A stretch of 7,960 nucleotides of DNA from Neisseriaceae bacterium (lineage in GTDB: Bacteria; Pseudomonadota; Gammaproteobacteria; Burkholderiales; UBA11063), in contig CANGJN010000020.1 of the NCBI GenBank assembly GCA_947454215.1, positions 1 through 7,960 on the forward strand, written 5' to 3'. The notes under the pieces are model-generated. The model did no database searches, was not told where the DNA came from, and saw only the letters and a list, made by a program, of their open reading frames with translations. The translations under genes were made by a program, and so were the position numbers. Positions 1-6,492 of this stretch are shown one piece after another. Each line of letters starts with the position of its first letter. Position 1 is the first letter of the stretch.

Positions 1-35
1 ATAATAGTGTGGGTGTGTTTTATCCATACTATTAT
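1..35. repeat. 12-bp inverted repeat (hairpin), possible end of the pot transcript
   Basis: Positions 1-12 (ATAATAGTGTGG) pair with 24-35 (CCATACTATTAT) over 12 bp with a single G.U, leaving an 11-nt loop. The hairpin lies about 140 nt downstream of the last pot gene. Read on the minus strand, the stem ends exactly at the window edge, so any U-tract that would make it an intrinsic terminator is not visible. On the plus strand it is followed by TATTATTAAAAAAA, which is not a U-tract. It may be a terminator of the pot operon or of a convergent unit, or a small repeat element. The pairing is seen; the role is inferred. Confidence 0.45.
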
Positions 36-95
36 TATTAAAAAAATATAGTTTTAATTTTACTCTATCTTTTTAACTTAAAACTTGATACAAGT

Positions 96-127
96 TATCG
101 TGGTTCAAATAGTATACAGTATCGTGG
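96..127. repeat. Pair of 8-bp direct repeats downstream of the pot operon
   Basis: TATCGTGG occurs at 96-103 and again at 120-127, 24 bp apart, in the short gap between the pot operon and the window edge. The stretch 96-160 is less A+T-rich than its surroundings. Short open frames exist on both strands but without a start codon or ribosome binding site. It could be residue of a decayed gene. An 8-bp repeat can also arise by chance. Confidence 0.3.
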
Positions 128-175
128 GACGTGACATTAGGGACCAAATAATTTATAGATAAGATAACTCAAATA

Positions 176-1240
176 CTATTTATGGCAGTGCATTAGTATC
201 TCAGTCCACATTTCATTAATTAAATTTCTTATTTTTGTTGGATAAGCACTTAGGGAGTGAAATTTAGATATATTTTTAGGATAAATCCATTCTAAATCTC
301 TAATTTTTTTATCCAACTTTGCTTTGGCTTCTTCTTCTATAATGCTAGCTCCAGTAAATTTTGCTAATTCATAATTACTTTGTACTAATAATGAATTATT
401 TATAAATTGATAATCAGCATCAAGTTCTTTACTAGTGTTAAATATAACTAGGTTATCCAGTTCCATCATATTACCTTCTTTTTGAACAGAGGCATCAATC
501 TTAATTTTAGATTTAGAATCAGTTGCATCAGAAATTACTTTGAAAATATCTACTGAATAACTTTGAGATACTAGGATATATCCTTTTAGTAGATCTCTGT
601 AATAGTTATCGCTATCGTATCTAGCCCAATATTTTGAGGCTCTTTCAATTACACTTCTGGCAGCATAAATATCCTCTTCTTTAAAACTATTAGGGTTTTT
701 TCCTAAATATAGTAATGCCGCACTAAAAACATGTTGAGCCGAATTAAGCATTGTAACTCGTCCGCTTATTTTTGATAAGTATTTGGGATCAAAAACTAAA
801 GCCCAAGTATTTGTAGGTAGTTTTAGTTTTTGTAGTTCTTCTTTATTATAAGCTAAAACAACTGGATCAAAAGCATAAGGAATGGAATAGCGATTATTTG
901 GATCATATTCTTGATTTAAAAAACTGGGATTTATATTTTGTAGATTAAGAATTCTATTTTTATCTAAAGGTAAAATCTTGTGCATAGAAATTAAATTAGA
1001 AACTGCAAAACTTGTAGCTACTATAATATCATATCCAGAAGCACCTGCTATTATTTTGGCAATAAGTTCGCTATTGTCATTAAAATAATTTAAATTTAAT
1101 TTACATTTACATATTGATTCAAAGCGATCTATAGTAGTTTGAGCAATATAATTAGTGCCAATAAATAAATTAAAATCCAAAGAATATAATTTTATTTGAT
1201 TAACAAATAAAAAAAATACAATAAAAAATTTCGTAAACAT
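176..1240 (-). CDS. potF: Polyamine ABC transporter, periplasmic substrate-binding protein (PotF/PotD family)
   Basis: This is the periplasmic receptor that captures putrescine or spermidine and delivers it to the PotBC permease. It has 354 residues, normal for the family. Residues 1-20 form a hydrophobic signal-like segment (MFTKFFIVFFLF...), though without a clear Ala-X-Ala cleavage site. The mature part keeps the family layout: a YIA near 31-33, GASGYDIIVAT (66-76), YDPNNRYSIPYAF (112-124), YLGKNPNS (178-185), KEGNMMELDN (254-263) and YQFI (277-280). The YLGKNPNS and the IYP near the C-terminus are closer to PotF than PotD. Compared by eye with E. coli PotF, the amine-gripping acids appear kept (D231 and D262 for Asp247 and Asp278). 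Several aromatic pocket residues appear changed (G28 for Trp37, Y228 for Trp244, E260 for Phe276). The gene is last in the operon, 30 nt after potC, with its own AGGAT site. Polyamine class is likely; exact ligand is uncertain. Confidence 0.88.
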   Translation of the reverse strand: MFTKFFIVFFLFVNQIKLYSLDFNLFIGTNYIAQTTIDRFESICKCKLNLNYFNDNSELIAKIIAGASGYDIIVATSFAVSNLISMHKILPLDKNRILNLQNINPSFLNQEYDPNNRYSIPYAFDPVVLAYNKEELQKLKLPTNTWALVFDPKYLSKISGRVTMLNSAQHVFSAALLYLGKNPNSFKEEDIYAARSVIERASKYWARYDSDNYYRDLLKGYILVSQSYSVDIFKVISDATDSKSKIKIDASVQKEGNMMELDNLVIFNTSKELDADYQFINNSLLVQSNYELAKFTGASIIEEEAKAKLDKKIRDLEWIYPKNISKFHSLSAYPTKIRNLINEMWTEILMHCHK

Positions 1241-1249
1241 TAAATTTTT

Positions 1250-1254
1250 ATCCT
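1250..1254 (-). promoter_or_regulatory. Ribosome binding site of the binding-protein gene
   Basis: AGGAT on the minus strand, 9 nt before the ATG at 1240, lies in the 30-nt gap after potC. It supports this start and suggests independent initiation rather than coupling. Confidence 0.55.
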
Positions 1255-1270
1255 AAAGTTATTTATAATA

Positions 1271-2044
1271 TTATTCAAACATTGTTGGTGATAATTTTGA
1301 AACAAAATAAGCCATAATTAATGTGAAAATAATTATTATAGATGAAATTGCGTTTATTTCAGGGGTAACTCCAACCTTTATCATTGAATAAATAAATAGA
1401 GGTAATGTTGTAGTTCCAGCTCCAGCTGAAAAGAAGGTAATAATAAAATCATCAATAGATAGAGTAAATGCCATTAATCCACCTGCAATAATACCAGGAA
1501 GTAATGATGGAATTAATATAAGAAAGAATGCTTTTACTGGCCCTGCACCTAAATCTCTTGCGGCTGAAATTACGCTGTCATCATAATCATCCATTCTTGA
1601 AATAACTGTTAAAGTCACAAAACTAATAGAAAATGCTATGTGAGCTAAAACAACAGAAGCATAGCCCAAAGTAAAGTTGATCAAAATAAAAAATAATAAT
1701 AAAGATAATCCTACCACTATCTCAGGTACAACGATCGGAATATAAATAAGATAAGAAAAAAATGGAATTTTATATTTGTGTAGTGCAATTCCTGCAAAAG
1801 AACCAAAAACAACCGCTATTAAACTAGAGATAGAAGCAATTACTAAAGAATTAATTGCCGCATGTATTAAATTATCATCATGAATTAATATGCGATACCA
1901 GTTTAAGGTAAACCCTGACCAATTTATACCAATTCTAGATTTGTTAAAAGAATATAAAATAATTATTATTATGGGTATGTATAAAAATAAAAAAGTTATT
2001 AAACTAAATATTTTTACTGTTTTAGATGTATTAATCTTCCACAT
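1271..2044 (-). CDS. potC: Polyamine ABC transporter, inner-membrane permease (PotC/PotI type)
   Basis: This is one of the two membrane subunits that form the polyamine channel. It has 257 residues, the usual length for PotC. About six hydrophobic segments are visible, near 12-32, 65-88, 96-121, 127-148, 183-206 and 230-250. The cytoplasmic EAA loop that docks the ATPase lies at about 161-185, with AARDLGAGPVKAF and a following P..LPGI. The stretch LSIDDFIITFF (195-205) and the YSMIKVGVTPEINA (219-232) are hallmarks of PotC/PotI. The ATG lies inside the end of potB, giving a 14-nt overlap. A strong AAAGGAGA 7 nt upstream supports this start. It resembles PotC and PotI about equally; the symbol follows gene order. 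No truncation or lost motif is seen. Confidence 0.93.
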   Translation of the reverse strand: MWKINTSKTVKIFSLITFLFLYIPIIIIILYSFNKSRIGINWSGFTLNWYRILIHDDNLIHAAINSLVIASISSLIAVVFGSFAGIALHKYKIPFFSYLIYIPIVVPEIVVGLSLLLFFILINFTLGYASVVLAHIAFSISFVTLTVISRMDDYDDSVISAARDLGAGPVKAFFLILIPSLLPGIIAGGLMAFTLSIDDFIITFFSAGAGTTTLPLFIYSMIKVGVTPEINAISSIIIIFTLIMAYFVSKLSPTMFE

Positions 2045-2927
2045 TTTCAGTCTCCTTTAGATACTCAGATAAATAATTACCAAAAAGAGAAATAATTACA
2101 ACTATAAAAGTCATTATAATTGCAGTAACACTTCCTAGAGGCCAATTCATAGTTTGTAAAAATTGCTGTTTAATTAAATTACCTATCATATAAGTACAAT
2201 TACTTCCAAACAGTTCAGGAATTACAAACATTCCCATGCTTGGGATAAAAACTAAAACACTTCCAATTAGAATCCCAGGTAAACTTAAAGGTAAAGTGAT
2301 ATTGAGAAATATTTTTAAACTGCTCGCGCCTAAGTCTTGACCTGCTTCCAGTAAGTCTATATTATGTTTTTCTAAATTTGCATACAGGGGCAAAATCATA
2401 AATGGAAGGTTAATATATACCATGCATAAAATTACTGAAAAAGAAGTATATAATAGGTTTATATGAGCTAATCCAAAATAATCTCTAACTAAGTTAACTA
2501 ATTTATTAATTGCATCATTAGGTCCCAATATAATCATCCAAGCATATACACGAATTAAAAAACAACTCCAAAATGGTATAATTATTAATAATAAAAGAAT
2601 GTTTTTTAATTTATCACCAGAACGGGAAATTAATAAAGCAATAGGATATCCTAAGATTAAACAAAATACAGTAGTCAAAAGTGAATAAAAAATAGTTCTT
2701 AAGATTAATTGCCATATAAAATAAGTATGAAAAACATACTTATAATTATTTAAGGTAAGGTTCGTATGTAATTGATGACTTTCATAATTAAATAATGGTT
2801 TTACTCCACCAAAATCTCCAGATAACATGAATGATATTGAAACCATAATGATTATTGGTAGAACAAAAAATATTCCTAGATATATTAAAGCTGGTAATGA
2901 TAATACATATTTTTCAGATAATTTCAT
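2031..2927 (-). CDS. potB: Polyamine ABC transporter, inner-membrane permease (PotB/PotH type)
   Basis: This is the second membrane subunit, forming a heterodimeric channel with PotC. It has 298 residues, typical of PotB/PotH. Hydrophobic segments are visible near 9-34, 73-100, 108-134, 160-182, 215-238 and 266-285. The EAA loop is at 194-219 (EAGQDLGASSLKIF, then TLPLSLPG). LIRVYAWM (124-131), LPFMILPLY (174-182) and FVIPELFG (234-241) are PotH-like, while IGNLIKQQF (248-256) is more PotB-like, so the protein sits between the two E. coli paralogues. The ATG overlaps the potA stop as TAATG. The site before it is weak (AGAAG within the potA end), which fits re-initiation after potA. The gene looks intact. 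The symbol follows gene order. Confidence 0.93.
   Translation of the reverse strand: MKLSEKYVLSLPALIYLGIFFVLPIIIMVSISFMLSGDFGGVKPLFNYESHQLHTNLTLNNYKYVFHTYFIWQLILRTIFYSLLTTVFCLILGYPIALLISRSGDKLKNILLLLIIIPFWSCFLIRVYAWMIILGPNDAINKLVNLVRDYFGLAHINLLYTSFSVILCMVYINLPFMILPLYANLEKHNIDLLEAGQDLGASSLKIFLNITLPLSLPGILIGSVLVFIPSMGMFVIPELFGSNCTYMIGNLIKQQFLQTMNWPLGSVTAIIMTFIVVIISLFGNYLSEYLKETENVED
2051..2058 (-). promoter_or_regulatory. Strong Shine-Dalgarno inside potB that fixes the potC start
   Basis: AAAGGAGA on the minus strand lies inside the last codons of potB, 6 nt before the potC ATG at 2044. It is the strongest ribosome binding site in the operon. It shows that the 14-nt overlap of the two permease genes is real, and it suggests translational coupling that keeps the two subunits in balance. 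Confidence 0.7.
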
Positions 2928-4042
2928 TATATTTCTTCTATAAAATTTCCGGAATTTGGATTAAATGCAATATAAACCTCAGAGTTATCCTTAAAAAATT
3001 TTAAATCTTCTGATTTATTATTAAATAACATAACCTGAATCTTTGCATTGTTTTTTAATAAAATTTCATATAATGTGCTGTGCCCATAATAAAAGTAACT
3101 CACAACGGTTCCGCTGTTAATATATTTATCATTATCGCTTTCTGTTGACATAGTATCGTCATTTTTAATTCTTCTTAACTTTATTTTTTCAGGTCTAATC
3201 GCATACCAACCAACCTGCCCTTTTTTATATATATTAGGTTCCTCTACATTTATTTCAATTTCTATTAGATTTCCTACAAATAATACAATTGAATTATCTA
3301 AAATATCTATGATTTTAGCTTTTAATATATTACATTTGCCAAGAAAATCTGCAACAAAATAAGTCTTAGGTTTTGAGTAAACTATTACTGGATGATCTAA
3401 CTGTTCAATAATTCCTAAATTTAGGACTGCCATTCTACTTGATAAGGCTAAAGCCTCACTTTGATCATGGGTTACATATACAAAAGTTACCCCTGTTTCC
3501 TCTTGCAACTTAACCAATTCCATATGCATGTGCTCTCGTAATCTAGCATCTAAAGCGGATAAAGGCTCATCTAATAATAGTAATTTAGGTCTGTTTACTA
3601 AGGATCTAGCGATGGCAACTCTTTGTTTTTGACCTCCAGACAATTCAGAGGGGAATCGATTTTTATATTTAGTTAGCTTTACATCGTCCAGTAATTCCTC
3701 GACCTGGATTTTAATTTTTTCTTTACTCCATTTTGCCATCTTTAAAGGAAAAGCAATATTACCAAAAACAGTCATATGGGGAAATAAAGCATAGGTTTGA
3801 AATATTGTATGTAATGGTCGCTCTTCTGGTTGAAGGTTGGTTATATCTTTTCCTTCTAGAAATATTTTTCCTGAATCAGGGGTTGTAAATCCAGCTATCA
3901 TACGTAATAATGTTGTTTTACCACATCCAGATGGACCAAGTAATGTAAAAAATTCACCTTTTAATATATTTAGACTAATATTGTCTAAAATTAAATTATC
4001 ATTATATATTTTTGAGACATTTTTAATCTCTAGAATATTCAT
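2927..4042 (-). CDS. potA: Polyamine ABC transporter, ATP-binding protein (PotA/PotG type)
   Basis: This is the cytoplasmic ATPase that powers polyamine import. It has 371 residues, usual for PotA/PotG. All nucleotide-binding motifs are intact: Walker A GPSGCGKTT (36-44), Q-loop Q82, followed by YALFPHMTV, signature LSGGQ (134-138), Walker B LLLLDEP with catalytic E159, D-loop SALD (162-165) and switch H192 in VTHDQ. After FVADFLG (near 225-235) comes a C-terminal regulatory TOBE-type region, with the typical AIRPEKIKL followed by strand-rich sequence to the end. It is the first gene of the operon, with AGGAG 6 nt before the ATG, and its stop overlaps the potB start by one base. I saw no convincing minus-strand promoter upstream. 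Related CUT1-type ATPases look similar, but the neighbours make the polyamine role clear. Confidence 0.94.
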   Translation of the reverse strand: MNILEIKNVSKIYNDNLILDNISLNILKGEFFTLLGPSGCGKTTLLRMIAGFTTPDSGKIFLEGKDITNLQPEERPLHTIFQTYALFPHMTVFGNIAFPLKMAKWSKEKIKIQVEELLDDVKLTKYKNRFPSELSGGQKQRVAIARSLVNRPKLLLLDEPLSALDARLREHMHMELVKLQEETGVTFVYVTHDQSEALALSSRMAVLNLGIIEQLDHPVIVYSKPKTYFVADFLGKCNILKAKIIDILDNSIVLFVGNLIEIEINVEEPNIYKKGQVGWYAIRPEKIKLRRIKNDDTMSTESDNDKYINSGTVVSYFYYGHSTLYEILLKNNAKIQVMLFNNKSEDLKFFKDNSEVYIAFNPNSGNFIEEI

Positions 4043-4048
4043 TAATAT

Positions 4049-4053
4049 CTCCT
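4049..4053 (-). promoter_or_regulatory. Ribosome binding site of potA
   Basis: AGGAG on the minus strand, 6 nt before the ATG at 4042, is a near-ideal Shine-Dalgarno. It confirms the start of the first operon gene. Confidence 0.65.
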
Positions 4054-4093
4054 AATAGATATTTAAAATTTTATTGAGTAACCTTTAAGTAGA

Positions 4094-4122
4094 TTGACTT
4101 ATCATTTAAAGATATGTATAAA
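4094..4122 (+). promoter_or_regulatory. Near-consensus sigma-70-like promoter pointing rightwards
   Basis: On the plus strand TTGACT (4094-4099) is followed after exactly 17 bp by TATAAA (4117-4122), each matching the consensus at five of six positions. A second TATAAT lies at 4125-4130. It points away from potA into the decayed region, where no plus-strand gene is visible. It could be a leftover of a lost gene, make a short RNA, or be a chance match in A+T-rich DNA. Confidence 0.35.
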
Positions 4123-4130
4123 TGTATAAT

Positions 4131-4174
4131 AAAAATGAGGACATTTTATCTATAATAATCAGGTCATTTTTTTT
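4131..4174. repeat. A/T-rich inverted repeat with T-tract, possible weak terminator
   Basis: AAAAATGA (4131-4138) is the inverse complement of TCATTTTT (4164-4171), with a 25-nt loop, and the right arm runs into eight T residues (4167-4174). It lies at the end of the pseudogene remnant whose frame stops at 4159, so it may have ended that transcript or the short transcript from the promoter at 4094. The stem is nearly all A-T, so it would be weak. Confidence 0.25.
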
Positions 4175-4602
4175 ATAAAAGATATTGTATTAACTTCTGA
4201 TAATAATGTCCATAATTTATTCTTAATTAATTTCTGTTTCATGTATCCAAATAAAATTGTATTCAATTCTATTGGAAAAGGTGCGTAATTTAGTAATAGA
4301 TATATTTTCTGGTACTGTTTTTGAATTATGATCCGCCATTAGTATTTATTTATCAGGATATTTCAATTTCCAATTCATTTAGAAATGGACTTATCCATCA
4401 AGAGTCAACATCTGGCATAATGAAAATTGTATCCAGTAATATTAAAACAGGAAAATAAACATAGAAATTACATAACAATAACGTTAGGAGTTGTTCCATA
4501 GTTAAACCGATCATAACCTGTATTTGGTAAGTGCCAAATCTTGATTCATCAAATCCTTAATCGGTTGCACCATCTTTTTTGTAGTGCACCTAGGAGTGAC
4601 AT
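4159..4602 (-). pseudogene. Decayed protein gene, family not recognised
   Basis: A former gene appears to start at the ATG at 4602, which has AGAGGA five bases upstream and an extended -10 promoter before that. From the ATG the frame reads MSLLGALQK and then a neighbouring frame continues as KMVQPIKDLMNQDLALTKYR before stops. Later protein-like pieces occur in shifted frames: a 38-codon piece at 4223-4339 beginning MADHNSKTVPENISITKLR, and an overlapping 60-codon open stretch at 4159-4338 ending ISFIKKMT. The intervening sequence has several stops. I could not assign a family. The good start signals and the protein-like pieces support a dead gene; the exact boundaries and the right-frame order are uncertain. 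Confidence 0.5.
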
Positions 4603-4607
4603 ATTAT

Positions 4608-4633
4608 TCCTCTTAAAAATATAAATTATATCA
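4608..4633 (-). promoter_or_regulatory. Extended -10 promoter and ribosome binding site before a broken gene
   Basis: On the minus strand TGATATAAT (4625-4633) is a perfect TGn-TATAAT extended -10 element. It would start transcription near 4618. AGAGGA (4608-4613) follows, five bases before the ATG at 4602. No good -35 is present (TTCTTC at about the right place), which an extended -10 can do without. The arrangement gives a very short leader in front of the pseudogene at 4159-4602. Confidence 0.5.
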
Positions 4634-4808
4634 TTTTTTTTAATCTAAGAAGAAAAAATTTAATTTACTCCTAGTAATTAAAATGTGGAAATGGTATTAC
4701 CTAAAAGGTATATTAAATATTTTAAGATAATGTATTAAAATTAAATACTACAACCTTGGGGATAAAAAAACAATATTAACATAATCTTAACTAACACCTT
4801 AAAATATT

Positions 4809-5520
4809 TTATTTAGTAATTTGGCCAAAAGATGTAGCACCCAAATTTACATTTTTTAAAAATTGAGTTACTGTATTACTTGTGTTTATGACGAGAATCT
4901 GGTTTGGTTGACATAGCATAAATGCTCATTATATTTTTGCCACATTATGCAAGTAATCTAACTACTGATTCATGATTATAAAAAATTAAAAATGGCGTAC
5001 ATTTTGCAATTTTAATAAGTGGATAAAAGAACTTTTTAAATCCAGTTTCATCGAAGGCAAATGTCGCAATTGCAGTATCTGTCTAAAGCTGTAACTCACT
5101 GTCAGTATTTACCATAATGACATCAATATTTGGTGAAAGCCTTGGTTTATGATATAGGTCAATTTCGATAATCATCTCTGGAAATGCAATTGATAATGGA
5201 AAGACTAGACTATTTTGTGGAATTAAGCTGTCTTTTTTCTGGGTTGTTAAAATCGAATAATATTCGTGTGCACCAAAAAATAGTTTTATTTGTTCTATTT
5301 TGTTTTCAGTAGGTATGCACCAAACAAAATTAACTATGGTATTGGTGACGGTGCTTTTAAAACAAGTAAACCATTGTTTGCCAATATATCCAATCCATAC
5401 ATAGAAGGCATTTCTTCAATAATTTCTTTAAAATTTTGTTACTACTCATCAATATAAACATACTATTTTGATTGTAAAAAATCAAAAATGACTAAATTGT
5501 ATAAATTTTTATAATGCAGA
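4809..5520 (-). pseudogene. Decayed protein gene, about 230 codons recognisable, family not recognised
   Basis: Long protein-like stretches on the minus strand are broken by in-frame stops and frame changes. One stretch reads QNFKEIIEEMPSMYGLDIL and LLVLKAPSPIP (about 5340-5440). A shifted frame then runs from about 5412 to 4867 with only a few stops (first TAG at 5083-5085) and includes VNFVWCIPTEN, FFGAHEYYSIL, LVFPLSIAFPEMIIEIDLYH, TAIATFAFDETGFKKFF and FLIFYNHESVVRLL. A last shift gives NTVTQFLKNVNLGATSFGQ and a stop at 4809-4811, a plausible original C-terminus. More helical fragments lie up to about 5600, so the gene may have begun near there. The mixed alpha/beta composition looks like a soluble protein, but I cannot name it. 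Confidence 0.55.
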
Positions 5521-5647
5521 ACTTATCGCATTATTTAAATTATTTACTGAATAAAATCTATTTACCAATTGAGATAATTATATACAAATCAAATAGTTAA
5601 CCATTGCTGAGTAGTAACCATTCCTTTATAAAACCATACATAATTGA

Positions 5648-5962
5648 TTAAGTATTTATAATTGCATCCAATTTAGCTAATGCTTGAAGTGGTAAATGTA
5701 ACATTTTTAAATGATTAGTCAACCCACTAGCAATAACAATGTCACGTTTCTTCACTGAAAGCATCTTAGACATAAAGGCAATTAATACACTATTTGCTTT
5801 ACCATCAATTGGAGGAACTACAATTGCAATTTTAAGCCGACCATTTATTATCCCTAAAATCTGATTACTTTTAGCTTGTGGCTTAAGCACCACTGGCAAC
5901 TTTATTATCTCTCCAACTATTGAATAAATTGGTAATTCTGTATGGGTAAATAGACTACTCAT
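5648..5962 (-). CDS. yggU: DUF167 / YggU family protein
   Basis: This is a small conserved protein of 104 residues, about the usual length (E. coli YggU is about 100). Its biochemical role is not established. The family signature is complete: KPQAKSNQILG (27-37), GRLKIAI (41-47), the hallmark PPIDGKAN (50-57), SVLIAFMSKML and then SG.T...K (79-86), where the family usually has a sulfate- or phosphate-like binding pattern. Residues 1-20 before the core are longer and more variable than in many members. The start at 5962 has only a weak purine run (AGAAGAAA) before it, and an upstream ATG is followed at once by a stop, so no longer start is available. In many proteobacteria the gene follows yggT, which is not seen here; upstream is about 530 nt of non-coding DNA. 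Confidence 0.85.
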   Translation of the reverse strand: MSSLFTHTELPIYSIVGEIIKLPVVLKPQAKSNQILGIINGRLKIAIVVPPIDGKANSVLIAFMSKMLSVKKRDIVIASGLTNHLKMLHLPLQALAKLDAIINT

Positions 5963-6492
5963 TTGTTTCTTCTACATGTTCTGTATCTAATAAAAAATAT
6001 AATAGTTACGCAATATGTCCGTAATTGTCCGTAATAAATTATTTTTAAGCCATTTACTGGTCTTTGTACTACCTATATAAGTGAGATAGCCTGCTTCTTT
6101 TAATATGTTATAAAAATAGTTTTTATTATATCATAAAAAAAATCTAAAATCAAATACCATTAGAATTATTTTATAATACTTTATTTAATATTTTGTAGTC
6201 TTAATAATTGTTACTCAATTATGGTTTTACTAAATAAACTTTACTGTAAACACAAAAATCATTAACGTATATATTAAAATAGTGCTCAATTAATTAAATT
6301 ACAAATCAACTTTAAATATTAATCGAAAAAATTTATAACAACTGTGCAAAAAAGAAGCAAATTTAATTAATATGATAGATAAATATAGTAAAATTTTGTT
6401 AACAAATATTAAATAGATGTTTGATTTATTAGTGTACTGATATATTAAGTTTTGATATTGTAAATATAGTTTGAACAATGATATGAGTTGTA
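5963..6492. other. About 530-bp non-coding gap between zipA and yggU
   Basis: This gap is extremely A+T-rich and holds no convincing gene. A minus-strand frame at 5987-6130 is open for 47 codons and reads protein-like (YFYNILKEAGYLTYIGSTK and further) but has no start codon or ribosome site, so it may be the end of a lost gene or chance. A possible minus-strand promoter, TTGCTT (6355-6360), 17 bp, TATAAA (6332-6337), is 370 bp before yggU and weak. A 10-bp tandem duplication lies at 6016-6035. No terminator with a G+C stem is visible after zipA. Confidence 0.5.
6016..6035. repeat. 10-bp tandem duplication
   Basis: TGTCCGTAAT is repeated perfectly and without a gap at 6016-6025 and 6026-6035, upstream of yggU. 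It is one of the few C/G-containing patches in this gap. Slippage duplication or a double protein-binding site are both possible. Confidence 0.6.

Larger units (their letters stand above)
4043..5647. other. About 1.6-kb region without an intact gene, mostly decayed coding sequence
   Basis: No open frame with a plausible start and ribosome binding site spans this stretch. It separates the pot operon from the yggU-like gene. Minus-strand frames at 4159-4602 and 4809-5520 read like protein but are broken by stops and frame changes. The rest (4043-4158, 4603-4808 and 5521-5647) is very A+T-rich, with runs of A and T. I found no tRNA arm set, no transposase motif and no terminal inverted repeats. 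The picture fits gene loss by point mutation in a shrinking genome rather than insertion of a mobile element. Confidence 0.65.

Noticed and set aside
102..110. GGTTCAAAT resembling the T-loop of a tRNA
   Set aside because: The flanking bases do not form a 5-bp T-stem, and no acceptor, anticodon or D arm can be drawn around it.
3837..4055. 72-codon plus-strand open frame
   Set aside because: It is antisense to the Walker A region of potA, whose motifs are fully intact on the minus strand.
4223..4339. 38-codon minus-strand frame as a separate small gene
   Set aside because: It has no ribosome binding site and overlaps another protein-like frame in the same decayed region, so it is better read as a pseudogene fragment.
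4908..4937. TTGACA followed after 18 bp by TATTTT on the plus strand
   Set aside because: It lies within the antisense of pseudogene sequence, its -10 is poor and nothing readable follows it.
4043..5647. Mobile element or CRISPR array in the gene-poor region
   Set aside because: There are no terminal inverted repeats, no transposase motifs and no regularly spaced direct repeats; short repeats such as TGCACC are isolated.
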